DNA of 61,712 bases from Bacillota bacterium (GCA_021199635.1 JAJQHS010000005.1:1-61712); one strand, 5' to 3'; counted from the stretch's first letter, positions 8,488 through 19,012 are shown. Notes: a model not told the origin generated them from the sequence alone. Made by a program: numbers and translations.

Positions 8488-9505
8488 TGCGGCGGTTCCT
8501 CCTTTCGATCTTCTTACGCTGTCTGGCTTCTGTCTTGACTGCTTTCTTCGCCCGCTTGACCTGCTTCTCATACGCGCCCTTCCGGGTGGTGAGCATCAGT
8601 GCGAACAGGCCGACCAGGATCAGTACGATCAACGCGTACAGCCAGGCCATTGCGGAGGCGTAGCCGTAGCCCTTCTCCTTGGTGCCGGAGAACATGGAGG
8701 ACTTGATCAGCCCGATGATGGCGTTCTGGTCGTTATTGGAGATGAACACCACGGTGTACACGGCATTGAGCAGGATCATGGATTTCAGGTTGGGCAATGT
8801 GATTTTCCAGAAGCATTCCCAGCCGGAGCCGCCGTCGATCTTGGCCGCCTCGTACATGGATTTGTCGATTTTCTGCAATCCGGAGAGGAAGATCAGAATC
8901 TGCACACCGGAGTACCACAGGATGGTGATCATATTCTCGAACAAATCGGAGATGGGGTCCGCGATGATGGAGGGCAGCACCCCTTTGATGGCGGAGCCGA
9001 TGGCCTGGGTATCGATGGCGGAGATGCTCCCCGCGCCCTGCTCCGTCAGCATGCTCAGGATGGGGCCGCTGACGATGATCACCGGCAGGAAGAACACCGC
9101 CCGGAAGAAGCCCTTGCCGTGGATGGGCTGGTTGAGCATCATGGCGATCACCAGGGCGAACACCACGATGATGGGGACGGAGATCACCGTTGACAGGATG
9201 TAATCCACCAGCTGCACCGGGAAATCCGCGTCGGACAGGAGGATCTGGGTAAAGTTGCCGTAGCCCACGAAGGTGAACACCTTGCCCATGGTGGTGATGC
9301 GGATGTTGTTCAGGGCGTAGTAGAAGGATGCGCCCAGGGGATACGCCAGGAACATCGCCGCACCGATGATCCAGGGGAGCATGAACAGGTAGCCCACGCG
9401 GGCTTCCCGCCGCTCCAGGTTGCCGGGTTTGATCTTTTTCAGTTCCTTTTTCCTGGCACGCTTGGCCTTGCGGTCCAGGTCTTCCATCGCTACATATTCA
9501 CTCAT
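8414..9505 (-). CDS. Carbohydrate ABC transporter permease (MalF-type)
   Basis: A 363-residue permease with six predicted helices, EAA loop AAKIDGGSGWECFWKITLPN (about residues 220-240), and long lysine/arginine-rich tails at both ends. The C-terminal basic tail (about 310-363) is unusual for MalF-type proteins. Its start codon overlaps the stop of the DUF5696 gene (ATGA), indicating translational coupling. It forms the membrane channel with the 7465-8487 product. Confidence 0.9.
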   Translation of the reverse strand: MSEYVAMEDLDRKAKRARKKELKKIKPGNLERREARVGYLFMLPWIIGAAMFLAYPLGASFYYALNNIRITTMGKVFTFVGYGNFTQILLSDADFPVQLVDYILSTVISVPIIVVFALVIAMMLNQPIHGKGFFRAVFFLPVIIVSGPILSMLTEQGAGSISAIDTQAIGSAIKGVLPSIIADPISDLFENMITILWYSGVQILIFLSGLQKIDKSMYEAAKIDGGSGWECFWKITLPNLKSMILLNAVYTVVFISNNDQNAIIGLIKSSMFSGTKEKGYGYASAMAWLYALIVLILVGLFALMLTTRKGAYEKQVKRAKKAVKTEARQRKKIERRNRRNAKRIERQRARGKIITRKTDSTGY

Positions 9506-11742
9506 GCGTACTCACCTACCTTATAAGACAGTGCCTCAACGGTCACGCCGTCGGCAGTCAGTGCGTTTTCCGTGTAGTTCACGAACACCGCGATGCCATT
9601 GCTGTAGCTGACCTTGACCAGGCCGTTCTCCAGGGTCTCGTGGGCGACGATGTATGCGCCCTCCACCTGCTCGGCCAGTGCCCGCAGCTGCGCATCATAA
9701 TCGATGATGGTGTCGCTGTAGCTGCTGTACTTCAGGCTGTACAGGTCCTTGGAATTGGTGTAGATCAGCTGGGAGGAATCCTCCCATGTCACGTAGAAGG
9801 ACGGATAGATGCCGGACTCTACCATTTGCAGGAAATTCTCGGTCTTATTGGCCTCGAAGTTCACATATTCGGAGTACATCGGGAGGATCCCCTTCAGCAC
9901 CATGGACAGGAACGGGATCTCCGCGTCCACGTACAGGTAATCCGAGGAGCCGAGGGGCATATCCAGGAACGCGCTGGCATACTGCCACAGGAACGCGTTG
10001 GGGGTTTCCAGCGCCAGGGTGGTGCTGCCCGTCAGGGCGGCCACGGTGTCAGCGAAGGTGCCCATGGTGTCGGTGCGGGAATAATAGGAGCCCTTGGAGC
10101 TGTAGGAGAACAGCGTGGTGGTGATGCCCGCCAGCGCCAGGGTGCTGACGCCCTCGTCGGTGTAATCCTGGGCAAATTTCGTCAGGTACGCATTGGTGAC
10201 GGAGGGCAGCAGGTAATAGAACGTGTCGTAAACCTCGCCGTTGACCTCCAGCTCGAAGGTGCGCTTGTTCACCATCTTCATCACGTTGTAGGTGGTGGCG
10301 TTGGTGTCGTGGTTGACCAGCAGCGCATCGTTGTACAGGTAAATGCTGTAGCCCTCCTCGGCCGAATCCTGGATCAGGTCCGTCAGCGCGGAGGTGCCGC
10401 CGATGCTGCTGTCCGCCTTATAGCTGGTGATGGGCAGGTCGTACAGTCCGCCGGACTGCCAGCCCTTGTACACGGTGAGCACGTTCTGCACGCCTGCGGC
10501 CTGCAGCTCCGCATAGATGTCCCGGACATTGTCCACCGTGGTCATGGTGACGGCGGTGGTGCCCATCAGGAACTCCTCCCGCTCGGAGCCGAGGAAGTCC
10601 ACCCGGGTCTGGTAGCTGCAATCCTGGGGCGTAACCAGTTCGTTCTCCAGCAGGTACTCCCGGTAGGCGTTGGCCATGCCGGAGTAATTGGCCTCATCGC
10701 CGGAGAGCAGGCAGTAGCGCACCTGCAGGTCGGTGTGCATCCGGTCGGATTCCACGGTCTTCACCGAGCCGGAGTTGGAATTGTTCAGCGGCTGGGTGTA
10801 AACATCCCGCAGCAGGAACCTGGCGAAGCACCGGTTGTAATCCACCATGACGCCGTTGGGCTGCACCTCAATGCTGCACCGCTCGTCGCCGGATTCCACG
10901 ATGGCCAGGTAGGCCAGCTCGTCATCCGTATGCGCCATGCCGAAGATAGGGGCGATCACGTTATTGGGGTCGGTGACCATTTCCAGCTTATCCCACAGAT
11001 AGGAGGTGGTGGTGGAGGTGGTCAGGCCGGCGTCCGTGCCGTAAATCATCCGGGAGAAGCCGGTGGAATAGCGGCCCTCCTTATCGTCCAGGTAGATCAG
11101 CGCACCGTTGCCGTCGGGGATCAGCATATAGCCGTTTTCCTCGCCCAGGTGGGTGTAGCCCAGGAAGGGGAACAGGCCGATGGTATAGATGTAGGTGCCC
11201 TCGGTTTGCTCCTCAATGGTGTACTCGGGGACCCGGACCACCAGGTCATCGCCGTCCAGCCGGACCTCCACGCCCAGCTTGAAGCCGTAATCAGGGAACT
11301 CTATCTCGGCGAAAATGCCGTTTTCCGTGTACCAGGTGGTGATGGTATTCTCGCTGTTGAGCATATCCACCTGGTAGGTGTTGATGGTGCCGATGATGGC
11401 GTAGATGACGATGCCGCTCTTCATGTAGCCCGTCCAGCTCTTGTTGTTCTTGCCGTCGTCCTTCTCCTCGCTGAGGGTGGACTCCATGATCGCGCCGGTG
11501 GTCTTATCCTCCAGCTTGATGGAGAAGGTGGGCTCGTAGTAGTACAGCCGGAAGCCGTCGCTCTCCGCCACCAGGACGTAATCCTCGGATGCCTCCACCT
11601 GCTCGCCGGTGGTCACGACCGTTTCGCTGGTCTGTTCATCGTGCTGCTCCGTCGGAGTGCTGCTGCACCCGGCCAGGATGCCCAGCACCATGCAGGCGAT
11701 CAGCAGCAGCAGGATCGGCCTTCTGATTCTCTTAGTATCCAA
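9502..11742 (-). CDS. DUF5696-family lipoprotein
   Basis: A 746-residue lipoprotein (lipobox GILAGC, Cys26) whose whole mature part resembles the DUF5696 family, found beside sugar ABC importers in Paenibacillus and clostridia and of unknown function. A beta-rich N-terminal half (about 50-350) is followed by a part with barrel-like alternation (about 380-700), so a glycoside hydrolase-like fold is possible but unproven. The start chosen is TTG at 11742: it gives a proper signal peptide, overlaps the preceding stop, and has GGAGAGG upstream. An ATG at 11805 would add 21 residues before the signal. Confidence 0.75.
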   Translation of the reverse strand: MDTKRIRRPILLLLIACMVLGILAGCSSTPTEQHDEQTSETVVTTGEQVEASEDYVLVAESDGFRLYYYEPTFSIKLEDKTTGAIMESTLSEEKDDGKNNKSWTGYMKSGIVIYAIIGTINTYQVDMLNSENTITTWYTENGIFAEIEFPDYGFKLGVEVRLDGDDLVVRVPEYTIEEQTEGTYIYTIGLFPFLGYTHLGEENGYMLIPDGNGALIYLDDKEGRYSTGFSRMIYGTDAGLTTSTTTSYLWDKLEMVTDPNNVIAPIFGMAHTDDELAYLAIVESGDERCSIEVQPNGVMVDYNRCFARFLLRDVYTQPLNNSNSGSVKTVESDRMHTDLQVRYCLLSGDEANYSGMANAYREYLLENELVTPQDCSYQTRVDFLGSEREEFLMGTTAVTMTTVDNVRDIYAELQAAGVQNVLTVYKGWQSGGLYDLPITSYKADSSIGGTSALTDLIQDSAEEGYSIYLYNDALLVNHDTNATTYNVMKMVNKRTFELEVNGEVYDTFYYLLPSVTNAYLTKFAQDYTDEGVSTLALAGITTTLFSYSSKGSYYSRTDTMGTFADTVAALTGSTTLALETPNAFLWQYASAFLDMPLGSSDYLYVDAEIPFLSMVLKGILPMYSEYVNFEANKTENFLQMVESGIYPSFYVTWEDSSQLIYTNSKDLYSLKYSSYSDTIIDYDAQLRALAEQVEGAYIVAHETLENGLVKVSYSNGIAVFVNYTENALTADGVTVEALSYKVGEYA

Positions 11743-13804
11743 GTCTGTACACCGCCTCTCCAAAGATTGCCGATACGAACTCAAATACCTGCGCCCACAG
11801 CACATACACGATGAAGATCAGCAGCGCCAGGATCAGAGCCGTAAATGCGGTAAGCAAGATCACCTTCGCGGTTTCACTTGTCTTAAAGTTGTTGACTTCC
11901 TTCAGTCCTACCACCGCCAGGAGGATGACCCAGCCGTAGATGACGATGTTCAGCATCTCGATCAGGAACACTTCGTTATTGGTCAGCACATGGCTCATCA
12001 GGTAGACGAGGGGGGTCAGGACGATGTATGGGGTCAGAGAGTAGCAGAAGAAGGTGTAGATTTTCTTGACGGTGCCTTCGCCGTCGTTGATGGTACACAT
12101 CAGGTAGGTACAGGCCGTCAGCGCCACGGCCACCACCAGCACGGTGCCCACATCGCTGAGGATGTCGTAGCGGCCATCCATCACGGTCTTGACCAGGAAG
12201 CCGCAGGTGTACTTATTGACAACATACTCGACGATGAAGATCACCAGCATCAGCGTGGACACCAGGTAATTGGCGCGTCCTTCCTTAGCGATGCCGTATG
12301 CGCCGTCCACCGGGTGCTTCAGATAGTAGAAGGCGTAGCTGATATCCGTCAGCACCGGTTTTTCCGAAAGGCCGTAGTACCAATCCCTGGGCTTATCCAG
12401 GAAATGCTTCTTGTTATCCAGGCGCTTAATGATCTTGTACACGATCCAGATGGCCACCAGCGCCAGGATCACCGTGACGATGTACTGCTTCAGCCACACG
12501 TTCCGGATCTCCCAGAAGGCGTCGGAATAGCCGGACCAGTCCTTGGCCAGCCGGGCGTAGTACATGGCCATCTCGTAATCCTCTTCCTGGTAATAGGCTC
12601 TGCCCATGGCCTTGTTGGCGTAGTCGAACATGGAGTTCATTTCCAGGACCTGGGAAAGCGGCTCCTTGCTCTCGGTGTAGCGCCCCTTGGAGTACAGGTA
12701 CAGCGCCTCATGGAGCAGGTTGGTGAACTCTGTGGGCTCGTAAATCTGAATGGCGCCCTTGTCAGAGTCCAGGACGTAAATGCGGTCCTCCGTATCCACG
12801 GCAATGCCGCTGACCATGGAGCTCAGGCCCACGCGCTGGGTTCCGTCGTCCGGGCCGCCGAATACGAAGAGCATCTCGCCCTCGTTATTGTACTCGAAAA
12901 TGTAGCCCTGCTGGTCCGCCACGTACACGTTGTCGTGGTTGCCCGCCACCACCGCCACCGGGGTATCGGCGTAGGTGCCGTCGGTATTGCTGATCAGGTT
13001 GGTGCCGGCAATGTTCAGCAGCTTCAGGGTATCGTCCCCGTCGCCGCGGGTGACGGTGTAGATCAGGCCCTTGGCGTTGATGCCCAGATTGGTGGGCGTG
13101 GAGGGGATGTTGCTGACCATTTTCGCCCGCTGGGCATCCGTCAGGATGGCGCGGTAGATGATGGTCATCAGGCTTGTGGAGGCGTAGTTGGTGCCGAAGT
13201 AGCCCAGGAAGGTGCCGCCGTCGGTGGGTGAGATCTCCACAATGCCGTTGGTGTTGGATTCGCAGATGATGTACATAATGCCTGCATCGTTCACCACGAT
13301 CTTAATGGGCAGGAAGCTGGTGGTATCGCCGTACAGGGGGCTGTCCGGCTTGCCGTAGGTGTTCACCAGCTCGCCATCCTCATTGAAGATGAAGATGGAC
13401 TCGGCGTCCCTGTCCGCCACATAGATCAGCTTATCATCGGTGACGAACACGCCCTTGGGGTTGACCAGGGTGCCCTCGCCGATGATGCTCACCAGCTCGC
13501 CATCCATTGTGCCCACCAGGACCCGGGGGCTGATGTCGTTGTTGGTGTCGCCGGAGTCCACCACGTAGATCAGGCCGTCGTCGGTCACCTGGATGTCGCT
13601 GGGCGCGCCCATGGCCACATCGTCGAATTTGGTGATGGTGGCGTAGGCCAGGTAAGCCGTCTGGGTCTGGGTGATGTTCTTATAGCCGTCGATGGTGTAG
13701 GTGACGTAGGGGGTTTCCGCAGACGCGGGGATCGCGCCGATGACCACAACCAGGAGGGTGAGCAGCAGGAACATGGCGGCGAAGCGCTTGAACTTTCGTT
13801 TCAT
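11732..13804 (-). CDS. NHL beta-propeller / TPR / YIP1 membrane protein
   Basis: A 690-residue protein. It has a signal peptide (1-29, ending PASAETP), NHL-type propeller repeats (about 40-370, with repeated IYVVDSGD / IYVADRD / VYVADQQG / IYVLDSDKG strands), a short TPR-like helical stretch (375-430), a transmembrane helix (about 445-465) and a YIP1-like domain with about five helices (500-690). Parts before the first helix face outside. Such proteins recur in large sugar importer operons, function unknown; a docking or assembly role with the solute-binding protein is inferred. It overlaps the next gene's TTG start by 11 bases. Confidence 0.75.
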   Translation of the reverse strand: MKRKFKRFAAMFLLLTLLVVVIGAIPASAETPYVTYTIDGYKNITQTQTAYLAYATITKFDDVAMGAPSDIQVTDDGLIYVVDSGDTNNDISPRVLVGTMDGELVSIIGEGTLVNPKGVFVTDDKLIYVADRDAESIFIFNEDGELVNTYGKPDSPLYGDTTSFLPIKIVVNDAGIMYIICESNTNGIVEISPTDGGTFLGYFGTNYASTSLMTIIYRAILTDAQRAKMVSNIPSTPTNLGINAKGLIYTVTRGDGDDTLKLLNIAGTNLISNTDGTYADTPVAVVAGNHDNVYVADQQGYIFEYNNEGEMLFVFGGPDDGTQRVGLSSMVSGIAVDTEDRIYVLDSDKGAIQIYEPTEFTNLLHEALYLYSKGRYTESKEPLSQVLEMNSMFDYANKAMGRAYYQEEDYEMAMYYARLAKDWSGYSDAFWEIRNVWLKQYIVTVILALVAIWIVYKIIKRLDNKKHFLDKPRDWYYGLSEKPVLTDISYAFYYLKHPVDGAYGIAKEGRANYLVSTLMLVIFIVEYVVNKYTCGFLVKTVMDGRYDILSDVGTVLVVAVALTACTYLMCTINDGEGTVKKIYTFFCYSLTPYIVLTPLVYLMSHVLTNNEVFLIEMLNIVIYGWVILLAVVGLKEVNNFKTSETAKVILLTAFTALILALLIFIVYVLWAQVFEFVSAIFGEAVYRLGY

Positions 13805-13820
13805 TGCATGTTCCTCCTTC

Positions 13821-14690
13821 TTACTTAATGCCCGAGCTGGCCATGGTATTCATAACGGACCTCTGCAGGATGATAAACAGGATCAGGTTCGGCAGGAACA
13901 TGATCAGGGATGCGGCGGCGGCCATACCTTGGCCGGCCACAGTATTGTTGGCGTTTGCCAGGGAGTTCATGTAGAAGGTCAGGGTCTTCATGCCGTCCTC
14001 GTTGATGAAGTAGTTGGAGGTCTCCGTGTTCGTCCACACCTGCTGGAATACCAGGATGGACGCGGTGGCCACGGCCGGCTTGATCATGGGCAGGATCACC
14101 TTGCGGTACACCTGGAAATCCGTTGCGCCGTCCATATAGGCGGCCTCCAGCAGGGAATCCGGCACCTGCTCCACAAACTGCTTCACCAGGAACAGCGCCA
14201 CAGGCACCGCCACCAGCGGCAGCACGTGGGCCAGGATGGAATCGATCAGACCCAGCTCGCAGATCACCAGGTACCGGGGGATCAGTACCGCGGTGCCCAC
14301 GAACATAATGGCGACCTGGTTGATATTGACCAGCATGTTGCGCCCCTTGAACTTGATCTTCGCCAGGGCGAAGGCCGCCATGGTGGTCAGCAGCAGGGCC
14401 AGGCCCATGGTCAGCGCCGTCACCGCCACGCTATTGAAGACATAGCGGCTGAGGGGGATGCTGCTGGTGCGGCTGAATTTCATCAGCTTGGTAAAGTTCT
14501 CCATGGTCGCGTTCCGGACGAAGAAGGTGGGAGGAAACGCGAACAATTCTTCCATGGGCTTGAAGGCATGGTTGATAATGAAGATGATGGGCATTGCCAT
14601 GAAGATCACCAGCGGGAGGATGATCAGCAGAATTTTGATCTGCCCACGCTCAAATTTTCTCGGGTTAATCCGCTTTCCTTTGTACGCCAT
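13821..14690 (-). CDS. Carbohydrate ABC transporter permease (MalG-type), first system
   Basis: A 289-residue permease with six predicted helices and EAA loop [20 protein letters not shown]. It partners the 14665-15684 permease; the two genes overlap by 26 bases. The start at 14690 has GGAGGAAAAC directly upstream. It is distinct from the 7465-8487 permease, so the locus carries two complete permease pairs. Substrate inferred from context: arabino-oligosaccharides or a related polymer fragment. Confidence 0.9.
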   Translation of the reverse strand: MAYKGKRINPRKFERGQIKILLIILPLVIFMAMPIIFIINHAFKPMEELFAFPPTFFVRNATMENFTKLMKFSRTSSIPLSRYVFNSVAVTALTMGLALLLTTMAAFALAKIKFKGRNMLVNINQVAIMFVGTAVLIPRYLVICELGLIDSILAHVLPLVAVPVALFLVKQFVEQVPDSLLEAAYMDGATDFQVYRKVILPMIKPAVATASILVFQQVWTNTETSNYFINEDGMKTLTFYMNSLANANNTVAGQGMAAAASLIMFLPNLILFIILQRSVMNTMASSGIK

Positions 14691-15684
14691 GTTTTCCTCC
14701 TTTCCGGACAGGCTCCTTGTCCGCCAAAATCGCATTCGCGCCCTTGCTGAACAGCTGCACAATCAGCAGCAGCACCACGGACACGGCAGCCGCATAGCCC
14801 ATTTCATACCGCAGGAAGCCGTAGTCCTCGATATGGTTCACGATCAGCTGGGAGGCGTAGCCGGGGGAGGGGTTGCCTACCAGCATGGAGGAAATCACGC
14901 CGTTCTGGAAGGCACCCACAATGGCCATGACCGCGGCGAACAGCATCTGGGGCTTCATCTGGGGGATGGTGATGTAGATCATCTCCTGGAAGCGGTTGCT
15001 GATGCCGTCGATGGAGGAGGCTTCGTACAGCGTTTCGTCGGTGTTCAGGATGCCGGCGATCATGGACAGGAAGCCGATGCCCATGCTGGACCACAGCCCG
15101 ATGATGATGACGATCGGCAGGACGTAATCCGCGCTGGTCAGCCAGATGATCGGCTCGGTGATGATGCCCAGCTCCATCAGCCAGCTGTTGAGCAGGCCGG
15201 ATTGGTCGCCGGAGAAGATGACCTTCCACAATACCGTCATGGCCACGCCGGTGGTCATGCTGGGGGAGTAGAGGATCAGCGCGCAGATGGTGCGGGGCAC
15301 GCTGGACAGGTTGCACAGCGCCCACGCCAGGATGAAGGACAGGATGTAGCCGCCGACACCCACGATCACGGCGTACACCACCGTGTTGGGCAGGACGTAT
15401 TTCATGAACACGTCGTCATTGGTCAGCAGGGTTATGTAGTTCAGGAAGCCCACCCAATCCGGCATCTCAATGGCGTTGAAGTTGGTAAAGGACAGGAATG
15501 CGGCCAGGACGACCGGGACCAGGATGAAAATGGTGAAAATAACTGCGTAGGGTCCAACGAACAGCCAGCCGTGCCAGTTATTTTCCCGGCGGGAAATCTT
15601 ATTTCTGCGCTTTTTCGGCTTCTTGACTTCCGCTGCGGCATCCGGGGTCTGCTCCGGTTTGGTTTTCAGTTTGCTTTTACTCAA
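14665..15684 (-). CDS. Carbohydrate ABC transporter permease (MalF-type), first system
   Basis: A 339-residue permease with six predicted helices and EAA loop [20 protein letters not shown], close to that of LplB/MalF-type polysaccharide importer subunits. The N-terminus (1-40) is rich in Lys and Pro and likely cytoplasmic. It starts with TTG at 15684, preceded by GGGGGGTGAG, 15 bases after the stop of the large solute-binding protein. Both permease genes and the binding protein are one transcription unit. Confidence 0.88.
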   Translation of the reverse strand: MSKSKLKTKPEQTPDAAAEVKKPKKRRNKISRRENNWHGWLFVGPYAVIFTIFILVPVVLAAFLSFTNFNAIEMPDWVGFLNYITLLTNDDVFMKYVLPNTVVYAVIVGVGGYILSFILAWALCNLSSVPRTICALILYSPSMTTGVAMTVLWKVIFSGDQSGLLNSWLMELGIITEPIIWLTSADYVLPIVIIIGLWSSMGIGFLSMIAGILNTDETLYEASSIDGISNRFQEMIYITIPQMKPQMLFAAVMAIVGAFQNGVISSMLVGNPSPGYASQLIVNHIEDYGFLRYEMGYAAAVSVVLLLIVQLFSKGANAILADKEPVRKGGKHGVQRKAD

Positions 15685-15699
15685 TGCTGCTCACCCCCC

Positions 15700-18666
15700 T
15701 TAATCTTCGATGCCAAGGATTTCCTTGACGCTTTCAATGGTCGGAATCTTGTATTCCTCCAGCACGTTGCCCTCGCTGTCAATGAAGCCGAACTCCTCCA
15801 GCTTCCGGGTGATCTCCCGGTTGATGGTCTTAACCGCTTCATCGATCCGGGTCTGGGCGGTTTCGCCATTGTTCACGATATCGTTGAAGGCGTTGCTGAT
15901 CTCCCGCTCCACCATATAGGTGCCGGGGATCCGGGCCACGTCCACCACGTTCTCCGCGAACTCCAGGAATACCTGCAGGTCGCTGTACTCAATAGGCAGC
16001 TGGGCCAGCGCCTCCACATTGGCAGTGGGCCAGAAGTATTCGTCGCCATAGGTGATCTGGATGGTCTGGCCGAATTCCGCCTGGACCTCGGCGGAGGACC
16101 ACCACTTTACGAACTCCCAGGCCATAGCCTCCCGCTCGGAGTCGCTGGAGAAAATTACGGTGCTCTCCGCGCAGCCGCAGGAGCTGCGGTCAATGGTGCC
16201 GTCCTCCTGCAGGGTGCCGGGCATCAGGGCGATCTCCCAGGAGCCGTCCAGCTCCGGCGCGGCGTTCTTCACCAGGTTGTAGGCGCTGTAATCGGCAATG
16301 CCGATGGGGATGTCACCGTTGCGGAAATGCTGGTAGAAGTTGTCGATATCCACCGGCAGGTCGTACACCGTGAACAGGTCGGTGAGCTGGGTGAAGCCGG
16401 TGACAGAATTCTCGCTGCCGAAGGCCGTGCCCAGGTCGGCGGTGCCGTAGTACAGTGAGCCGCCGTTCTGAACGATCAGCGGGGTGGTGCCATGGAAGTT
16501 ACGCATGGCGCGCATACCGGCGGTGGGATAATAGAAGTTCAGGCCGCGCATCTGCAGCTCCGGCAGCATGTCGATCACATCGTCGATGGTCTGCGGGACC
16601 TCCAGCCCCAGCTTTTCCAGCACGTCCGTGCGGTAGAGCAGGACCCAGAAGTTCATCGTCTCCGGCATGGAGTAGACATTGTCGCCGATGGTGCCCGTCA
16701 GGAAGAAGCCCGGCTCATAGGCGGAGGCCACCTCCTGGAAATCCTCGAACTGGGTCATATCCACCAGGGCGCCCCGGATGGCCAGCTCGTAGGGGATGGT
16801 ATAGTTGATGCCTGTGGCCACATCCGGCGTATTGCCGGAGGAGTTGGCCAGCACCAGCTTGTACTGGTCCGGCATGATGCTGATGTCCACCTCGATCCCG
16901 GTTTCCGGGGTGAAGTACTCGTCGATCAGCTTCTGCATGATCTGCACGTACTGGTTGGAGCGGTTGACCCACACCTGCAGGTGATCTTCGTTGGTATTGC
17001 TGGTGGAGTAGGACTGCTCGGTGAAGGAGGCCACAAACCGCTGGATGCTCATCCAGATGGAGGAGAAGAAGCCGGCGCTCTCCGGCAGCTCCGCATCCTC
17101 CTGGTAGAAGTAGATCCGGTCGATGGCCAGGCCATTCTCCAGCAGGTTGTCGATGGTGTTGGCCAGGTACTGGTTGACGGAGTTGGTGCTGGTGGACAGC
17201 TCGTCGATCCGGTAGGGGATCTCGCTGGGATTCTCCGCCAGGGAGATCAGCTGCTCCGCCGCGATGATCATGGAGGACATCACCGCCACGTTGCTGTCGC
17301 TGCCGGAATAGACCAGCGCGCTGTTCTCCAGTGCGTACAGCCAGTAGGCGTAATTATAGAGGTTCTCCTCCAGGTCGGGCATATAGCGGGTCAGGTCCAG
17401 GTCCCGGTACTTATCGGAGTTGGTGCCGGCGACCTTGGTGATCTCCAGGGACAGGTCGTTGACGGCAGCCATGATCTCCTCCACACCCTCCAGGATGTAG
17501 CAGATGGGATCCAGGCTGATGGTATACGAAACAGTATGGGTGCCTTCCTCCAGGTAAACGGACAGGTACTCCCCGTCGGAATCCGTCAGGGTATGGGTCT
17601 TATACTTGGTGGTGTAGGCCATCTGGTAGGCCTGGAAGGCGGTGTTGGGGATCTCGCCGTCGATGCGGATGTCCAGGAACACAGGGAAATCCGTCTTGTC
17701 GGACTGGCGGTAATTCATGGCCATGTAATAGTAGCCCGCCTGGGTCACCTCGAAGGTATAGGTGATGGTCTGCCCGGCGGCGTCATAGGCGTCGGAATCG
17801 ATGGTATTCAGCCGGGTGTCGGATACATTGTAGGGCGTCACCGCGGAATCATACTCCGCCACCGCGTGGATGGAGGAATCGTTGGTGGAGCTGTAGTCCT
17901 CGCCCTGGATATCGATCAGGGCGCTGCCTGTAGCGGTCTCAGAGCCGGTGTACTCCGGAATCTCCTCCGGGGCGCTGAAGGTCAGGTTGCCCAGCAGGAA
18001 GGTGCCGCCGCTGACCGTAAGGCGGATGGTATGCTCCCCGGCGGTCAGCTCCAGCAGCAATGGCGTGGAATGGCGGTAGCTGCTGTCGACAAAGTAGGTG
18101 CTCTCCCACTGGATCGCCTTATCCGGAACGGTGACCACTTCATCGCCGTACCGGTCCACAGACGTTTCCGCCTTGGGGATCCATGTGGCTGCCAGTTCCA
18201 CATTGCGGCACTCGTAGAAGGGGTAAGCCTCGTCGATTTCCATGGCAAATTCCGCGGGCAGGACCGTGTTGTCATAGGAGAGATAGTCAAAGGACAGGGC
18301 ATACAGGCCATCCTCGGGAATGGTCACGGTAAGCTCCACCACATCGTCCACCGTCAGGTCCAGCACCGAACTGCCCCCCGTGTAATCCATGGTATCGGAG
18401 GTCAGATACTCCGACCCCTGCGCGCCGATGGAGGCGACGATGTCCTCCCCCTGGTATTCGGCGTACTGGTAATTGGCACTGACCTTGCTGTAGTTATTGG
18501 ATATGCGCTCGCTGACAAAATCGCCGCCGGCGTAGCTGTAATCCGAATAATCGTATTCGGACGCGCTGGCGCTGGCGCAGCCTCCCATCGTGGATGCCAG
18601 CAGGAATGCCGACAGCACGACGGCCAGGACTTTTTTCGTGGTTTTCGCTGCTTTCCTGTGCCTCAT
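15700..18666 (-). CDS. Very large sugar-binding lipoprotein with N-terminal binding-like modules
   Basis: A 988-residue lipoprotein (lipobox STMGGC, Cys30). Ordinary family 1 solute-binding proteins are 400-550 residues; here about 560 residues precede the binding domain. They contain two beta-sandwich stretches (about 60-235 and 250-420), each opening with a GEDI/GEDY motif like CBM6/35-type modules, then a helical spacer (about 430-590). The solute-binding part starts near HLQVWVNRSNQYVQ and runs to the end. It probably binds long chains and passes them to the permeases just downstream. Start at 18666 has AAGGAGG upstream. Confidence 0.85.
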   Translation of the reverse strand: MRHRKAAKTTKKVLAVVLSAFLLASTMGGCASASASEYDYSDYSYAGGDFVSERISNNYSKVSANYQYAEYQGEDIVASIGAQGSEYLTSDTMDYTGGSSVLDLTVDDVVELTVTIPEDGLYALSFDYLSYDNTVLPAEFAMEIDEAYPFYECRNVELAATWIPKAETSVDRYGDEVVTVPDKAIQWESTYFVDSSYRHSTPLLLELTAGEHTIRLTVSGGTFLLGNLTFSAPEEIPEYTGSETATGSALIDIQGEDYSSTNDSSIHAVAEYDSAVTPYNVSDTRLNTIDSDAYDAAGQTITYTFEVTQAGYYYMAMNYRQSDKTDFPVFLDIRIDGEIPNTAFQAYQMAYTTKYKTHTLTDSDGEYLSVYLEEGTHTVSYTISLDPICYILEGVEEIMAAVNDLSLEITKVAGTNSDKYRDLDLTRYMPDLEENLYNYAYWLYALENSALVYSGSDSNVAVMSSMIIAAEQLISLAENPSEIPYRIDELSTSTNSVNQYLANTIDNLLENGLAIDRIYFYQEDAELPESAGFFSSIWMSIQRFVASFTEQSYSTSNTNEDHLQVWVNRSNQYVQIMQKLIDEYFTPETGIEVDISIMPDQYKLVLANSSGNTPDVATGINYTIPYELAIRGALVDMTQFEDFQEVASAYEPGFFLTGTIGDNVYSMPETMNFWVLLYRTDVLEKLGLEVPQTIDDVIDMLPELQMRGLNFYYPTAGMRAMRNFHGTTPLIVQNGGSLYYGTADLGTAFGSENSVTGFTQLTDLFTVYDLPVDIDNFYQHFRNGDIPIGIADYSAYNLVKNAAPELDGSWEIALMPGTLQEDGTIDRSSCGCAESTVIFSSDSEREAMAWEFVKWWSSAEVQAEFGQTIQITYGDEYFWPTANVEALAQLPIEYSDLQVFLEFAENVVDVARIPGTYMVEREISNAFNDIVNNGETAQTRIDEAVKTINREITRKLEEFGFIDSEGNVLEEYKIPTIESVKEILGIED

Positions 18667-18801
18667 GGTATCCTCCTTGTACAACTTTGATCTTGGCAGC
18701 TGGCACTGCCGGGGTGCGGTTCTTCCGGAAATCGCGACGGATGAGGCCCGCATCGCCTCTGCGCGGGATATTCTGAAAGTTCTAAAATAATTCACATTTT
18801 T

Positions 18802-18830
18802 ATAATACTCTTTCCCGTGGCAAAAGTCAA
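18802..18830 (-). promoter_or_regulatory. Promoter of the importer operon
   Basis: Minus strand: -35 TTGACT (18825-18830), 17-base spacer, -10 TATTAT (18802-18807). It drives the large solute-binding protein and probably the genes to about 7.4 kb, since gaps are short or negative throughout. Confidence 0.75.
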
Positions 18831-19012
18831 TGCTTGGAGAGTCAAATTTTTTGTGCGGTTTTTCCATTCGGCGGGGGTACTTCCGCACTGTGATTTGTGT
18901 ATTATGCTGTATTTTCAGCTGCTATTTTTGTTGAAAAACACGATTTTCTAAATTATTTTGAGAAATTTCAAACCAATCCGGGTAATTGTTAACAAATTTT
19001 GACGGGATTTTT

